Source: CAWBOV01 sp963790525
Lineage (GTDB): Bacteria; Actinomycetota; Actinomycetes; Mycobacteriales; Jatrophihabitantaceae
Direction of reading: 5' to 3'
Assembly (NCBI GenBank): GCA_963790525.1
Contig: CAWBOV010000004.1
Coordinates: 1-64,000 of the forward strand
Length of the DNA stretch: 64,000 nucleotides
In this document: one piece after another, positions 53,070 to 63,800 of the stretch
Numbering within the stretch: position 1 is the stretch's first letter
Layout: every line of letters begins with the position of its first letter
Program-made: the position numbers and the translations under genes
The notes under the pieces: generated by a model
What the model saw: the letters and a program-made list of their open reading frames with translations, nothing else
Database searches by the model: none
Told to the model about the DNA's origin: nothing

Positions 53070-54344
53070 ATGCAGAAAGTCGTTGCACGTGTGTCGGCAA
53101 CCGCACTGGGACTGGTGGCGCTTCTCGCTCTGTCCTCGTGCAGCAGCAGTAGCAGCAATTCCGGAGGCGGAGGCGGTAGCGGCTCGTCGGGTGCGACGAC
53201 CGGTGCGACGACCGGTTCGACGGCCGGCGCGGCGTCGGGAACTGCCATCGACATCGGAATGATCAACCAGGAGAACACCGCCGCCGGGTCCTTCCCGGAG
53301 ATGCGCGAGTCGCTGCAGGCGTCGTTCGACTACATCAACAAGGAACTCGGTGGCGTCAACGGCCACCCCCTCAAGCTGACCGCCTGTGCCACCGACGCAT
53401 CGCCCGCGTCGTCCACCACGTGCGCCCGCCAGATGGTCTCGGACAAGGTGGTCGCCGTCGCGGCGGGCGTCGACTTCGGCAGCAGCGGCTCGCTGCCCGT
53501 CCTCGAGTCGGCCAAGATCCCCTACGTCGGCGGCGAACCCATCCTCCCGCCGGAACTGACCAACCCCGACTCGTGGTCCTTCGTCGGCGGAAGCGTCGGC
53601 GCATTCCCGGGGCAGGCCTACTACATCGCCAAGGTGCTGAAGGCCAAGAAGGTCGCGATCCTGACGACCGCCAACCCGGCCGGTGAGGCAGCAGCCACCA
53701 CCTACGGCAAGAACGTCCTGAACAACCTCGGCGTCAGCGACGTCAAGATCGTGACCGCGGCGGCCGACGCGGCGGACTTCACCGCACCGGTGCAGCAGGT
53801 GGCCGCCGACAAGCCCGACGTCGTGATGGTGCTCTTCTCCAGCCAGGGGTGCAGCCGGATCATGCAGGCCAAGTCCTCCTTGGGCGTCACCAGCCAGTTC
53901 TTCTACGCCGGTTCCTGCGCGGACGCCGGAGTGGTCAAGGCCGGCGGCTCGGGCGCGGAAGGTGCCTACTTCAACAGCGAGCTGATGGGCTACAACAGCG
54001 ACGACCCCCAGGTGACGATCTACCGCAACGCGATGAAGACCTACTCGCCCAAGACCGTGATCTCCGGCTTCGGGCAGAACGGTTTCGAGACAGGTATGAA
54101 CCTGTACGCGCTGCTGAAGAAACTCCCCGAGGGCGGCATCACCTCCGCCGCGCTGATCACCGCGCTGGGCGCCACGTCGAACGAGCCCAACTTCATGGGG
54201 CACCCGTACACCTGTGACCGCAAGCAGATCCCCGGACTGCCCGCGATCTGCCAGGCCTACGAGCGCATCCTGCAGTACAAGGGCGGATCGTTCGTCGACC
54301 AGGGTCAGTGGGTCAACGGCGCGGTCTACGTCAAGAGCTCCTGA
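53070..54344 (+). CDS. ABC-type solute-binding lipoprotein (branched-chain amino acid/aromatic type)
   Basis: 424 residues. Signal peptide with lipobox 'LLALSSC' (Cys near residue 24), a Ser/Gly/Thr-rich linker, then the periplasmic-binding fold type I: 'IDIGMINQENTAAG', 'QASFDYINKELGGVNGHPLKL' (split) and 'KPDVVMVLFSSQGCSRIMQA'. Such proteins bind branched-chain amino acids, aromatic acids or related compounds. No permease or ATPase gene is adjacent, so the transporter core lies elsewhere. It follows TetR and a copy of the shared operator. Confidence 0.9.
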   Translation: MQKVVARVSATALGLVALLALSSCSSSSSNSGGGGGSGSSGATTGATTGSTAGAASGTAIDIGMINQENTAAGSFPEMRESLQASFDYINKELGGVNGHPLKLTACATDASPASSTTCARQMVSDKVVAVAAGVDFGSSGSLPVLESAKIPYVGGEPILPPELTNPDSWSFVGGSVGAFPGQAYYIAKVLKAKKVAILTTANPAGEAAATTYGKNVLNNLGVSDVKIVTAAADAADFTAPVQQVAADKPDVVMVLFSSQGCSRIMQAKSSLGVTSQFFYAGSCADAGVVKAGGSGAEGAYFNSELMGYNSDDPQVTIYRNAMKTYSPKTVISGFGQNGFETGMNLYALLKKLPEGGITSAALITALGATSNEPNFMGHPYTCDRKQIPGLPAICQAYERILQYKGGSFVDQGQWVNGAVYVKSS

Positions 54345-54352
54345 TCGATCTC

Positions 54353-55912
54353 GTGACCACGACCGCCGCGCCGGGCGCCGGCATGCTCCTCTGCGACATC
54401 AGTAGTCGCGGAGCGGGCATGTTCGGCGCCCGGACGGCGGTCCACGACGACGGGGGCGGCCTCACCCACGACGAGCTGCATGCGGGTGTCTGCCGGTTCG
54501 TCGAGCTGTTCGCCTCGGCAGGTGTCGGTCGCGGTACGCGGCTGGCGATCCTGTCGCCCAACGCGCCGGAGTTCCTGCAGGCACTGTTCGCCGCCTCCTG
54601 GCTCGGCGCGGTGATCGTGCCGCTGAACAACCGGCTCAGCGCCGATGACGTCACCTTCCAGCTCGAGGATGCCGGCGTCACCCACGCCGTGGTGCACCCG
54701 TCACTCCTCGACCTCGCGGAGACCTCCGGGCTGCTCACGCGCACGCACTGGATCATCGGAGCGGAACTCACAGCCGAGCTGGCTGCGTCCGCCGCCTCGG
54801 TGAAGGACCTGCTGGACAAGGGAATCGAGCGCGCCGGGCTCCCGTCCGATCCCATCGTGCAGCTGTACACCTCGGGCACGACGGGGCGCCCCAAGGGGTG
54901 CCTGCTCAGCCAGGCCGGCTGGCTGGCCTCGAACGCCAACATCGCCCACCGGTTCGGCCTGGGCAGCGAGGACGTCCTGCTGGGGCTGTACCCGCTGTTC
55001 CACGTCGCCGGGCTCGGCCTGGCGATGACGCACCTGATGGTCGGCGGCTCGGTGATCTTCCCGGCCGCCGCGGACGCGGACACGCTGTGGTCCACGATCG
55101 CGCGCTACCGGGTGACCGTGGCCGGGCTGCCCGGGCTGCCGGCCGCGCTGGAACGGCCGAACGCGAGCGCCGACGGGGCGAGCCTGCGGATCCTGTTCGG
55201 CGGCGCGAACATGGAGAGTGCCCAGACGCTGCGCCGGGTGGCGCAGGTGCTGCCCGGCGCGACGTTCCTCGGCATCTACGGCTCGACCGAGGGCGGCAAC
55301 GTCGTCACGATCAGCACGGCCGAGGAGGAGCTGGCGCGGCCCGGCACGATCGGCCGGGCACTGCTCGGCTTCGACGTCGCCATCCTCGATGCCTCCGGCG
55401 CGCCGCTGCCCTACGGGAGCGAGGGCGTGCTCGGGCTGCGCGGGCCGAGCGTGATGCAGGGCTACGCCGGGCGCGAGAAGGAGACCGCCGAGGCGCTGCG
55501 CGGCGGGTGGCTGCACACCGGCGACATCATGCGCCTGGACGCGGACGGCTACCTCTACTTCGTCGACCGTGACAAGGACATGATCAAACCCGGCGGCGAG
55601 AACGTCTACTCCATCGAGGTCGAGCGGGCCCTGCTCCAGCACCCCGCGGTCGCCGACGTCGCCGTGCTCGGTGTGCCCGACGTGCGGTGGGGCGAGGCGG
55701 TCAAGGCGCTGGTCGTCCTGGCGCCCGGGGCACAGGTCACCCCGGAGGATCTCGACGCCCACTGCCTTGCCGTCCTCGCCGCGTTCAAACGCCCGAGGTG
55801 GTATGAGTTCACCGACGCGATACCGCGTTCGGTGACCGGCAAGATCGTCAAGCGTGAGCTGCGCGCGCAGCACGACACGGCCACCAGCATCCGCCTCCGC
55901 GAGCGGGCCTGA
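54353..55912 (+). CDS. AMP-forming acyl-CoA ligase
   Basis: 519 residues of the ANL superfamily. ATP motif 'YTSGTTGRPKGC' near residue 170, 'IYGSTEGGNVV' (A5), 'LHTGDIMRLDADGYLYFVDR' (A7) and 'KDMIKPGGENVYSIEVE' (A8); the adenylation Lys is in 'SVTGKIVKREL'. The acid substrate is unknown but likely the compound bound by the upstream lipoprotein. GTG 54353 starts 8 bases after that gene's stop. Confidence 0.92.
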   Translation: MTTTAAPGAGMLLCDISSRGAGMFGARTAVHDDGGGLTHDELHAGVCRFVELFASAGVGRGTRLAILSPNAPEFLQALFAASWLGAVIVPLNNRLSADDVTFQLEDAGVTHAVVHPSLLDLAETSGLLTRTHWIIGAELTAELAASAASVKDLLDKGIERAGLPSDPIVQLYTSGTTGRPKGCLLSQAGWLASNANIAHRFGLGSEDVLLGLYPLFHVAGLGLAMTHLMVGGSVIFPAAADADTLWSTIARYRVTVAGLPGLPAALERPNASADGASLRILFGGANMESAQTLRRVAQVLPGATFLGIYGSTEGGNVVTISTAEEELARPGTIGRALLGFDVAILDASGAPLPYGSEGVLGLRGPSVMQGYAGREKETAEALRGGWLHTGDIMRLDADGYLYFVDRDKDMIKPGGENVYSIEVERALLQHPAVADVAVLGVPDVRWGEAVKALVVLAPGAQVTPEDLDAHCLAVLAAFKRPRWYEFTDAIPRSVTGKIVKRELRAQHDTATSIRLRERA

Positions 55913-55944
55913 CGGCACGCCGCCTCCGAACGGAGATCACCGCC

Positions 55945-56493
55945 ATGGCCCAGCACGAGGCGTCACCCCTGCCCGGGCTCCCGCTCGCCCCCGACACCGG
56001 TCTGGCAGTGCTCCTCGCCGAGCGCGCGATCATGCGGGTGCTGACGACCTACTCCCGCAGCGTCGACCGCTACGACTTCGACATCCTGCGGACCTGCTAC
56101 TGGCCGGAGGGGACCGATGACCACGGCTCCTTCGTGGGCGGCCTGGAGGACTTCATGGCCTTCGTGCAGCCGGCCCTGGCCAGATTCGAGCGCACCAACC
56201 ACTTCCTCGGCAACATGCTCGTCGACGTGGACCTGGCCGCGGGAACGGCGCGGGCCGAGACCTACGCCGTCGCCTACCACCGCTTCCACGACGACCAGGA
56301 CCGCCTGACCGACATGACGGCGGGGCTGCGTTACCTCGACCGGTTCGAGTGCCGCGCCGGGGAGTGGCGCATCCTCGCGCGCGTCTGCGCCTACGAGTGG
56401 CGGCGCACGGACCTGGTGGTCGGTGCCGGCGGTTTCGGGGAGAACTACGTGCGCGGCGTGCGCTCGGCGCAGGACGCGGTCTACCGGATCTGA
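55945..56493 (+). CDS. NTF2-fold/SnoaL-like protein
   Basis: 182 residues with the SnoaL_4-type start 'ERAIMRVLTTYSRSVDRYDFDIL' and 'VGGLEDFMAFVQPAL'. His/Asp at 'TNHFLGNMLVDVDL' fit a cone-shaped binding pocket. It is the last gene of the plus-strand branch, 32 bases after the ligase. It may be a dehydratase, an isomerase or a binding protein for an acyl-CoA intermediate. Confidence 0.83.
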   Translation: MAQHEASPLPGLPLAPDTGLAVLLAERAIMRVLTTYSRSVDRYDFDILRTCYWPEGTDDHGSFVGGLEDFMAFVQPALARFERTNHFLGNMLVDVDLAAGTARAETYAVAYHRFHDDQDRLTDMTAGLRYLDRFECRAGEWRILARVCAYEWRRTDLVVGAGGFGENYVRGVRSAQDAVYRI

Positions 56494-56512
56494 CGGCGCG
56501 TCCGGCTCGCGG

Positions 56513-56944
56513 TCACTGCCCGCGAACCGGGGGGACGACCAGGATCGGCCGGTGCGCGATGTGCATGAGCCGGATCGGCACGCCACCGAGCAGGACCTCA
56601 CTGGCCGGCGAGTGGCCGCGGCTGCCGACGACGATCAGGTCGGCGTCGACGGTGTCGGCCACCTCGGCGATCGCGTGGGCCGGGCCGCCGCGGTGCACCG
56701 TGACCGTCATCGCGTCCGCGGTCATCCCGTCGCGGTTCATGTCGGCGACGCGGGTCTCGATGTCGGTGCGGATCTCGTCCTCGTCCGCTGCCGCGGGGAA
56801 CACGCCTCCCTTGCCGCCGACCAGTTCCGTCACGTGGACGACGACGAGCCGCGCCTTGTCCTCGGCGGCCAGCGCCTCGGCCAGGACGAAGGCGCGCTCG
56901 GCGTGGGCTGATCCGTCGGTGGCGATGACGATTGTCTTGAACAT
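56513..56944 (-). CDS. Universal stress protein (single domain)
   Basis: 143 residues: 'TIVIATDGSAHAERAFVLAEALA' at the start and ATP-binding G-x2-G-x9-G(S/T) type motif 'GSRGHSPASEVLLGGVPIRLMHIAHRPILVV' (split) at the end. Likely ATP-binding USP. It sits with a tandem USP gene on the same strand, upstream of the cytochrome bd operon, a grouping consistent with low-oxygen response. Confidence 0.9.
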   Translation of the reverse strand: MFKTIVIATDGSAHAERAFVLAEALAAEDKARLVVVHVTELVGGKGGVFPAAADEDEIRTDIETRVADMNRDGMTADAMTVTVHRGGPAHAIAEVADTVDADLIVVGSRGHSPASEVLLGGVPIRLMHIAHRPILVVPPVRGQ

Positions 56945-57025
56945 GTGGGTTCCTCGAAGGGTGTCGAGCGGCGGCGCCGCGTGTACCCCGCAGCGTGGAC
57001 CCCGGGGGCCGCTGCGGTCAGGGTC

Positions 57026-57880
57026 CTAAGTCCTCGATACCGCCGGAGCGGCTGCCTGGGTCTCGTGGACGACCACGACGGGACACGGCGCCTCGAGGAC
57101 GACCGACGTCGCCAGCACCCCCAGGGACAGCGGAGCGAACCGACGATGCCGCCGGTGGCCGAGGACGAGCAGATCTCCCGGCAGGCAGATGTCGGTGACC
57201 GAGTCGCCGAGGGACCGGCTCGTCTCGGTGATCGACGCCCTGACCTCGTCGAAGCCCTCGGCGCGCCACGGGCCTCGGGCCGGCTCGGTCCAGCTCTGCT
57301 GGGCACAGTCCGGACGCAGTGCCCGGACGATGAGCACGGGCACCTTCCGACGCTCGGCCTCGGCGTAGGCGAACTGCAACGTGCGGGCGTGCGTCCCGGG
57401 ATCGTCGACGGCCACGACCACCCGGTCGATCCCGGTGGGGGGTCCGGTCCGGTCCGGCGGGTGAACGGCGACCACAGGGCTGGTGGCGTGGGCGAGGACC
57501 GCCATCGTGACCGAACCCGGCATCAGCTGCGAGAGTGCCCCGCGTCCCGACGCCCCGATCACCGTGAGCTGCTTGCCCGCGCTCAGCCGGATGAGCAGGG
57601 TGGCCGGTGGCGCGACGACGACCCTGCCGCGCACGGAGACCGACGGCTCCCGCTCCCGGACGAGGTCGACCGCCTGGTCGACGATCGGCTGGGCCGACGC
57701 GCGCAGTTCTCGACGGACGACTGCCGGTGACATCCACAGTCCGAACGAACCGGCGGTGCAGGCGTGGACGGCGAGCAGCCCGCAGCCGCGCAGCCGCGCC
57801 TCGGTCGCCGCCCAGGCAACCGCGGCCAGGCTCGCCTCCGATCCGTCGACGCCGAGCAGGATCTGGCCGTTCGCTGTCAT
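57026..57880 (-). CDS. Universal stress protein, tandem domains
   Basis: 284 residues with two USP domains: the first 'ILLGVDGSEASLAAVAWAA' to 'VIGASGRGALSQLMPGSVTM', the second 'VVVAVDDPGTHARTLQFAY' to 'VLGHRRHRRFAPLSLGVLATSVV'. The first keeps the ATP-binding glycine motif; the second is looser. Tandem USPs of this kind belong to dormancy or hypoxia regulons in other actinobacteria. ATG 57880 starts 16 bases after the next upstream gene ends. Confidence 0.9.
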   Translation of the reverse strand: MTANGQILLGVDGSEASLAAVAWAATEARLRGCGLLAVHACTAGSFGLWMSPAVVRRELRASAQPIVDQAVDLVREREPSVSVRGRVVVAPPATLLIRLSAGKQLTVIGASGRGALSQLMPGSVTMAVLAHATSPVVAVHPPDRTGPPTGIDRVVVAVDDPGTHARTLQFAYAEAERRKVPVLIVRALRPDCAQQSWTEPARGPWRAEGFDEVRASITETSRSLGDSVTDICLPGDLLVLGHRRHRRFAPLSLGVLATSVVLEAPCPVVVVHETQAAAPAVSRT

Positions 57881-57896
57881 GGCAGACGGTGCCCGG

Positions 57897-58223
57897 TCAG
57901 TCGCGGGCAGGCGCGTCGGCGGACACGATCGCGTCGACGAGGCAGGTCGTTCCGGCCGCATGGGTGTGCAGCTGCGTGCAGTGCGCGCCCACTCCGAACA
58001 GGAGGTCCGCATCGCCGAGCGGGAGCGACACCTCGACGGCGGTCCCATCGCTCAGGTCGGGCAGGTCGAAGACCGCTTCCACCAGGTCGTGCCGGCTCGT
58101 GGCGGGGACGTGGCCCGTCTCGACCGCGAACTCCACGTGGACCGCGCCGTCCCCGACGGTGACATCTGCTGTGGCGACGGGGTGCTCGGCGGCCGTGGGA
58201 ACGGTGATGTGGGTGCGTGTCAT
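57897..58223 (-). CDS. Small hypothetical protein
   Basis: 108 residues, mainly beta-strand prone ('HITVPTAAEHPVATADVTVG', 'GTAVEVSLPLGDADLLFGV'), with two Cys and several His in 'AHCTQLHTHAAGTTC'. The Cys/His cluster could bind metal, which is untested. It is upstream of the tandem USP on the same strand and divergent from cydA. No family recognised. Confidence 0.6.
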   Translation of the reverse strand: MTRTHITVPTAAEHPVATADVTVGDGAVHVEFAVETGHVPATSRHDLVEAVFDLPDLSDGTAVEVSLPLGDADLLFGVGAHCTQLHTHAAGTTCLVDAIVSADAPARD

Positions 58224-58370
58224 GACTCAAGTGCACACTCCCGGCGCGGCGCGGCGCACGGGTCGAAGGTCCCGGTGGATCGGGCAGGACGGCCCTGAGC
58301 CCGGGTGCACGCCTCCCGCGAGACTCGGTACGGCGACGTCCGCCGACCTGATTCAGCGAAAGGTACCTGT

Positions 58371-59803
58371 GTGAACGCAGAGACCCTGGCCCGGTGGCAG
58401 TTCGCCACGACCACCGTCTACCACTTCCTCATCGTGCCGCTGTCGATCGGGCTCACCGCCCTCGTCGCGACGATGCAGACCGCTGGCCTACCGCCGGCGC
58501 GGACACGCCCGGCCGGCGACGTCTGGGACCGGTCGGCGCGGTTCTGGGGCCGCATCATGCTGGTGATCTTCGCCCTCGGCGTGGTCACCGGCATCGTGCA
58601 GGAGTTCCAGTTCGGCATGAACTGGTCGACGTACTCGCGCTTCGTCGGTGACATCTTCGGCGCCCCGCTGGCGATGGAGGGCCTGATCGCGTTCTTCCTC
58701 GAGTCGACGTTCCTCGGGCTGTGGATCTTCGGCCGCGACATCCTGAGCCCGCGCCTGCACCTGGCCATGCATCTGGCTCGCCGCCGTCGGGCACGACCAT
58801 CAGCGCCTACTTCATCCTGGCCGCGAACAGCTTCATGCAGCACCCGGTCGGCCTGGTCTACGACCAGGCGCGCAGACCGCGTCGAGCTGACCTCGATCTG
58901 GAAGGTGCTGTTCAACTCGACCCAGCTGGTCACCTTCCCGCACACCGTGCTCGCCGCGTTCATGACCGCCGCGGCGCTGCTGCTGTCGGTGAGCGCGTGG
59001 CACCTGCGCCGCGACGGGAGCCACGGCCGATCCCGCGCACCGCAAGGTCGCCGGCCTGGCGCTCGGCGTGCTGATCGCCGGCCGTGATCGGCGTCAGCCT
59101 GGTCGGCCACGTCCAGGGCCAGATCATGACCGACCAGCAGCCGATGAAGATGGCTGCCGCGGAGGCGCTCTGGGACACCAGGAGCAGCGCCCCGTTCAGC
59201 CTCTTCGCCTACGGCGACGTCAGCCAGGGCAGGAACAAGATCGACATCACGATCCCGGACGGCCTGTCGATCCTGGCCAAGAACCGCCCGAGCGCGACCG
59301 TGCAGGGCATCAACGACGTCCAGGCGGCCGAGGTCGGCCAAGTACGGCGCCCGGCAGCTACGTCCCGGTCGTCTGGCTGGCCTACTGGTGCTTCCGGCTG
59401 ATGATCGGATTCGGCGTGCTGGCCGGGCTCGATCGGCGTCGCGCTGCTGGTCCAGTGGCGGCGCGGGCAGGCTCGACCTCGAGCCGCGCGGCTGCTGCGC
59501 GTCGCGACGTGGACCGTGGCGCTGCCGCTGCTGGCCAACACCGCCGGCTGGCTGTTCACCGAGACCGCGCGCCAGCCCTGGCTGGTGTACGGGCTGCTGA
59601 AGACCTCCGACGGGAGTCAGCCCGAACGTCAGCGACCGGGTTCGTCGCTCACCACCCTGATCCTGTTCACCGCGCTGTACGGCGTGCTGGGCGTCATCTG
59701 CTTCCGGATCGTGCGCCGCATCGCCATGGCCGGGCCGGACACGGCGCCACCGCCGACCCGTCCCGGCGACCTCGCCGACGAGCCCGTCCTGAGCCTGGTC
59801 TGA
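58371..59803 (+). CDS. cydA: Cytochrome bd oxidase subunit I; many frame breaks
   Basis: CydA carries haems b558, b595 and d and oxidises quinol. The N-terminus 'ARWQFATTTVYHFLIVPLSIG' has the haem-ligand His18. 'GIVQEFQFGMNWSTYSRFVGD', 'NSFMQHPVGLVYD' and 'GWLFTETARQPWLVYGLLKTS' are diagnostic. Reading continuously requires about ten frame corrections, at roughly 58767, 58790, 58871, 59028, 59080, 59338, 59348, 59433 and further to about 59510, mostly by dropping one base. Corrected length is about 475 residues. GTG 58371 has AAAGG upstream. As read, only a truncated product could be made, so sequence error is the likelier reading. Confidence 0.85.
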
Positions 59804-59821
59804 GAGCAGAGGTACACAGCG

Positions 59822-60879
59822 ATGCTGCAAGCATTCTGGTTCGGCCTGATCGCCGTGCTGTGGGCGGGCTTCTTCGTCCTGGAGGGCTTCGACTTCGGTG
59901 TCGGCATGCTGCTGCCGTTCGTCGGCGCGTACCGACACCGACCGGCGGGTCGCGCTGCGGTCGATCGGCCCGGTCTGGGACGGCAACGAGGTCTGGCTGA
60001 TCGTCGCCGGCGGTGCGACCTTCGCCGCCTTCCCCGAGTGGTACGCCAGCGTGTTCAGCGGCTTCTACCTCGCCTTCGCGCTGCTGCTGGTCGGGCTGAT
60101 CCTGCGCGGCATCGGCATCGAGTACCGCGGCAAGGCCGAGACCGCCCGCGGCCGGCGCTGGTGCGACGGCGCCGTCGTCGTCGGGTCGTTCCTGCCCGCG
60201 CTGCTGCTCGGGCGTGGCGTTCGCCGACTTCGTCCGCGGCGTGAAGATGGACGCCGGGCACAACATGACCGGCGGGTTCTTCGACCTGCTCTCGCCCTAC
60301 GCCCTGCTCGGCGGGGTCGTCACGCTGACCCTGTTCGCCTTCCACGGCGCGGTGTTCCTCGCGCTGCGGACCGAGGGCGCCGGTCGCGGTGCCGGCCGCG
60401 GTGGTCGCCGCGCGCGTCGGCTCCGGTCACCGGGGTGGCCGCGGTCGCGTTCCTCGTCTGGACGACGCAGGTGCGCGGTGGCTGGGTGAGCTGGGTGCTG
60501 GCTGCCGTCATCGCCGTCGTGTTCGTGGCCGGAGTCGGTGCTCGCTGTACCGGGCGAGCTACGGGCTGGCGTTCACCGCGACGCGCGCTGGTCTGCCTGC
60601 TCGTGCCGTCTGGGTGTTCGCGTGCCTGTGGCCGGACGTGCTGCCCGCCCGCGGCGACGCCGGCCCTGTCGCTGACCGTCCACAACGCCAGCTCCAGCCA
60701 CTACACGCTGGTGGTGATGACCGTGGTCGCGCTGATCTTCACCCCGATCGTGCTCGCCTACCAGGCCTGGACCTACTGGGTCTTCCGGGCCCGGGTCGGA
60801 GTGGCGACGGTGGGGCACGACAGCTCCGCGACGATCGAGCGGATCCGCGCACAGGGCGGCCGGGGCCGTCGAGTCATGA
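59822..60879 (+). CDS. cydB: Cytochrome bd oxidase subunit II; several frame breaks
   Basis: Starts 'MLQAFWFGLIAVLWAGFFVL' and contains 'IGPVWDGNEVWLIVAGGATFAAFP' (split) and 'VFSGFYLAFALLLVGLILRG', typical of CydB, which scaffolds CydA. The frame changes near 59926, 60210 and several times between about 60370 and 60640; nearly all remove one apparent extra base. The likely TGA at 60877-60879 overlaps the ATG of the next gene (ATGA). Corrected length is near 340 residues with about eight membrane helices. Confidence 0.83.
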
Positions 60880-63800
60880 GCCGACCGCTCGACCCGCGCC
60901 TGCTGAAGGCCGCGCCCGACGCTGCGCCCCTACCTCGCACTCGTCGGTGCCTGCCAGGTGGTCTCGGCGTGTGCTGGTCCTCGCCCAGGCGGGGCTGCTC
61001 GCGTCGATCCTGGTCGGGGTGTTCGCCCGTCACGACGGCGCCCACGCCCTGCTCGCCCGGCTGCTCCTGCTCGCCGCGACCGGTGCGGCGCGCGCGCTGA
61101 CGGCCGCGCTGCTGGAGTTCGCGGGCGAGCGGGCGTCGGTGCGGGTGCGCGCCGAGCTGCGCGCCAGGACGCTGCGGGCCACCGTCGGCCCGTGGGCCGT
61201 CCTGGGTGCAGCGCCAGCCGTCGGCCGGGTCGTGACCGCCACCGGTCCCGGCGTCGATGCCCTGGACGGCTACGTCACCCGAGCCCTTCCCGCGCTCGTC
61301 GCGGCGGCGGTGGTCCCCGGCATCGTCCTGGCCCGGATCGCCTGGCGCGGACTGGCAGAGCGGGCTGCTGCTGCTGCTCATGCTCCCGCTCGTTCCGGTG
61401 TTCATGGCACTCGTCGGGGTGACGACCAGGCGGCGGGTGGAGCGGCAGTACGTGCTGCTGGCGCGGCTGTCAGGGCACTTCCTCGATCTGCTGCGGGGGC
61501 TGACCGACACTCACCGTCTACGGGCGGGCCGAGCGTCAGGAGCGCACGCTGCGGCGGGCGACCGAGCAGTACCGCCGCGAGACGATGGCGGCGCTGCGCA
61601 TCGCGTTCCTGTCCGCGCTCGTCCTGGACCTGGTGGCGGCTCTGTCGGTCGCCGTGGTCGCGGTCGACGTCGGGTTGCGGCTGGATTCCGGCGGGCTGAG
61701 CTTCACGACCGCGCTGGTCGTGCTGCTGCTCGCTCCGGAGCTGTTCGCGCCGCTGCGGGCCGTCGGTGCCCAGTACCACGCCAGTCAGGAGGGAGCGACG
61801 GCCGCGGTGGCGGCGCTCGACCTCATCGACGGCGCGGCCGGGCAGGACAAACACGTGATCCCGGACGCTCACTGCCTTCCCACCTCGGGTGCGGTGCTGC
61901 TCGACGGGCTGACGATCCGCTACCCGGGCCGCGACCGCCCCGCGCTCGACTCGGTCAGCCTCACCCTCGCGCCGGGGGAGGTGGTCGCCCTCGAGGGACG
62001 CAGCGGCAGCCGGCAAGTCGACCGTGCTCGCCGCCCTGCTCGGGCTGGTGCCGCACCCGGCGGGGCAGATCGTCGTCGACGTGGCCGGTGATCCGGTCGA
62101 CCTGGCGGGCCTCGATCCCGCTTCCTGGCGGCGGGGAACGGCGTGGCTGCCGCAGCGCCCGGTGCCGACCCAGGCGACGGTGGGCGACGAGGTCCGCCTG
62201 GGCGATCCCGGCGCGAGCGCCTCGGACGTGGCCGCAGCCTGCGAGCAGTGCCGGGCACCGCATCCGGACACCCCGCTCGGTGAGGACGGACGGTCGGTGT
62301 CGGCCGGCCAGCGCCGCCGGATCGCGCTGGCCCGGGTACTGCTGCGCGTCGGTGCGGTCGAGCGCGACGGCGCGGTGCCCCTCGTCCTGCTCGACGAGCC
62401 GAGCGAGGACCTCGATCACCGCACCGAGCAGGTCGTGGCCGACGTCATCGCCGCACTCGCGGGGCGGGCCACCGTGCTGATCGCCACCCACAGCCGCCGG
62501 CTCGCCGACCTCGCCGACCGGCGCATCACCCTCGTCGACGGGTCGATCACGGGCAGCCGCGTCACTGCCCGCGCCGGGGGCTCCGCCGAACCGGCACTTC
62601 CAGCGGTACCCGAACCGGTCGTGCCCGAACCGGTCGTGCCCGCACCGACCGTGCCCGCACCGGGCATGCCTCCGATCCCCACCCCGCTGCGGCTGCGCGA
62701 CCTCGCCGGGCAGGAGCGGCTGCGCCGCCGCCTGGCGTCGGCGGGTGCCGTGGCGGCGCTGGCGGGCATCTCCGGACTGGCACTGACGGCGACATCCCTC
62801 TGGCTGATCAGCAGGGCGGCCCAGCACCCCAACGTGCAGGCGCTCGCGATCGCCGTCGTCGGCGTGCGCACGTTCGCCCTAGGGCGGGCGCTGCTGCGCT
62901 ACGTCGAACGCCTGACCGCCCACGACGTGGCCCTGCGGTTGCTCGTCGGCCTGCGCGCCCAGGTGTTCGCCGCCCTGCGCCCGCTCGGTCCGTCCGCGCT
63001 CGGCGGCTATCGCCGCGGTGACCTCCTGCGCCGTTTCGTGGGTGACGTGGACGGCTTGCAGGACGGGCTGGTCCGCACCGTCCTTCCCGTCGTCGGCGCC
63101 GCGGCCACGTCCGTCGCCGCCTGCGTCCTGGCCGGGTTGCTCGCCCCGGAGGCGGGGGTGGTCCTGGCCGTCGCCCTGGCCGGCGCGGGCGGGCTCGTGC
63201 CCTGGCTGGTCGGCAGATGCTCCGGCGACGCCGACCGACTCGCCGGGCTGGCCGGCCGCCGCGACGAGCGGTCCAGCGCACTCGTCGACGGGCTCGCCGA
63301 GCTGACGGCCTACGGATCCACCGCGCCGGCGTTGCGGGAGATCGGCGTACTCGACGCGGACGTCGTCGCGCGATCCCGCCGCCCCGCCGCGGTCGCCGCC
63401 GTGGGAGCGGCCCTGTCCGGCCTGCTCGCCGCCGCCGCCCTGCCCGCCGTGCTGGTCATCGGCGCCGGGGCGGTCCGCGCCGGGCGGTTGCCCGCGATCG
63501 ACCTCGGGGTGCTCGCCATCTGCGTCCTGATCGGCTTCGAGGCCGTCGCCCCGCTCCCGTCGGCGTTCGCGTCGTGGACGCGCTGCCGCGCCGGCCTGTC
63601 CCGGGTCGCCGCCATCCTGGCCGCCGTACCCGCCTTCACCGACCCCGGGCAGGGCACGCCGGCTCCGAACGGCCGGCTGGGCCTGGACGTGCGCGGGGTG
63701 ACCCTGCGGCCGGCGCCGGAAGCACCTGCCGTGCTGCGTGGTGCCGCGCTCGCCGTCCAGCCGGGCACGCGGGTCGCCCTCATGGGCCCCAGCGGCTGCG

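Noticed and set aside
62600..62680. Tandem repeat CCGAACCGGTCGTGC-type as a mobile or CRISPR-like repeat
   Set aside because: It encodes a Pro/Val linker (PVVPEP-type) between the CydD and CydC halves; only three to four short units and no spacers.
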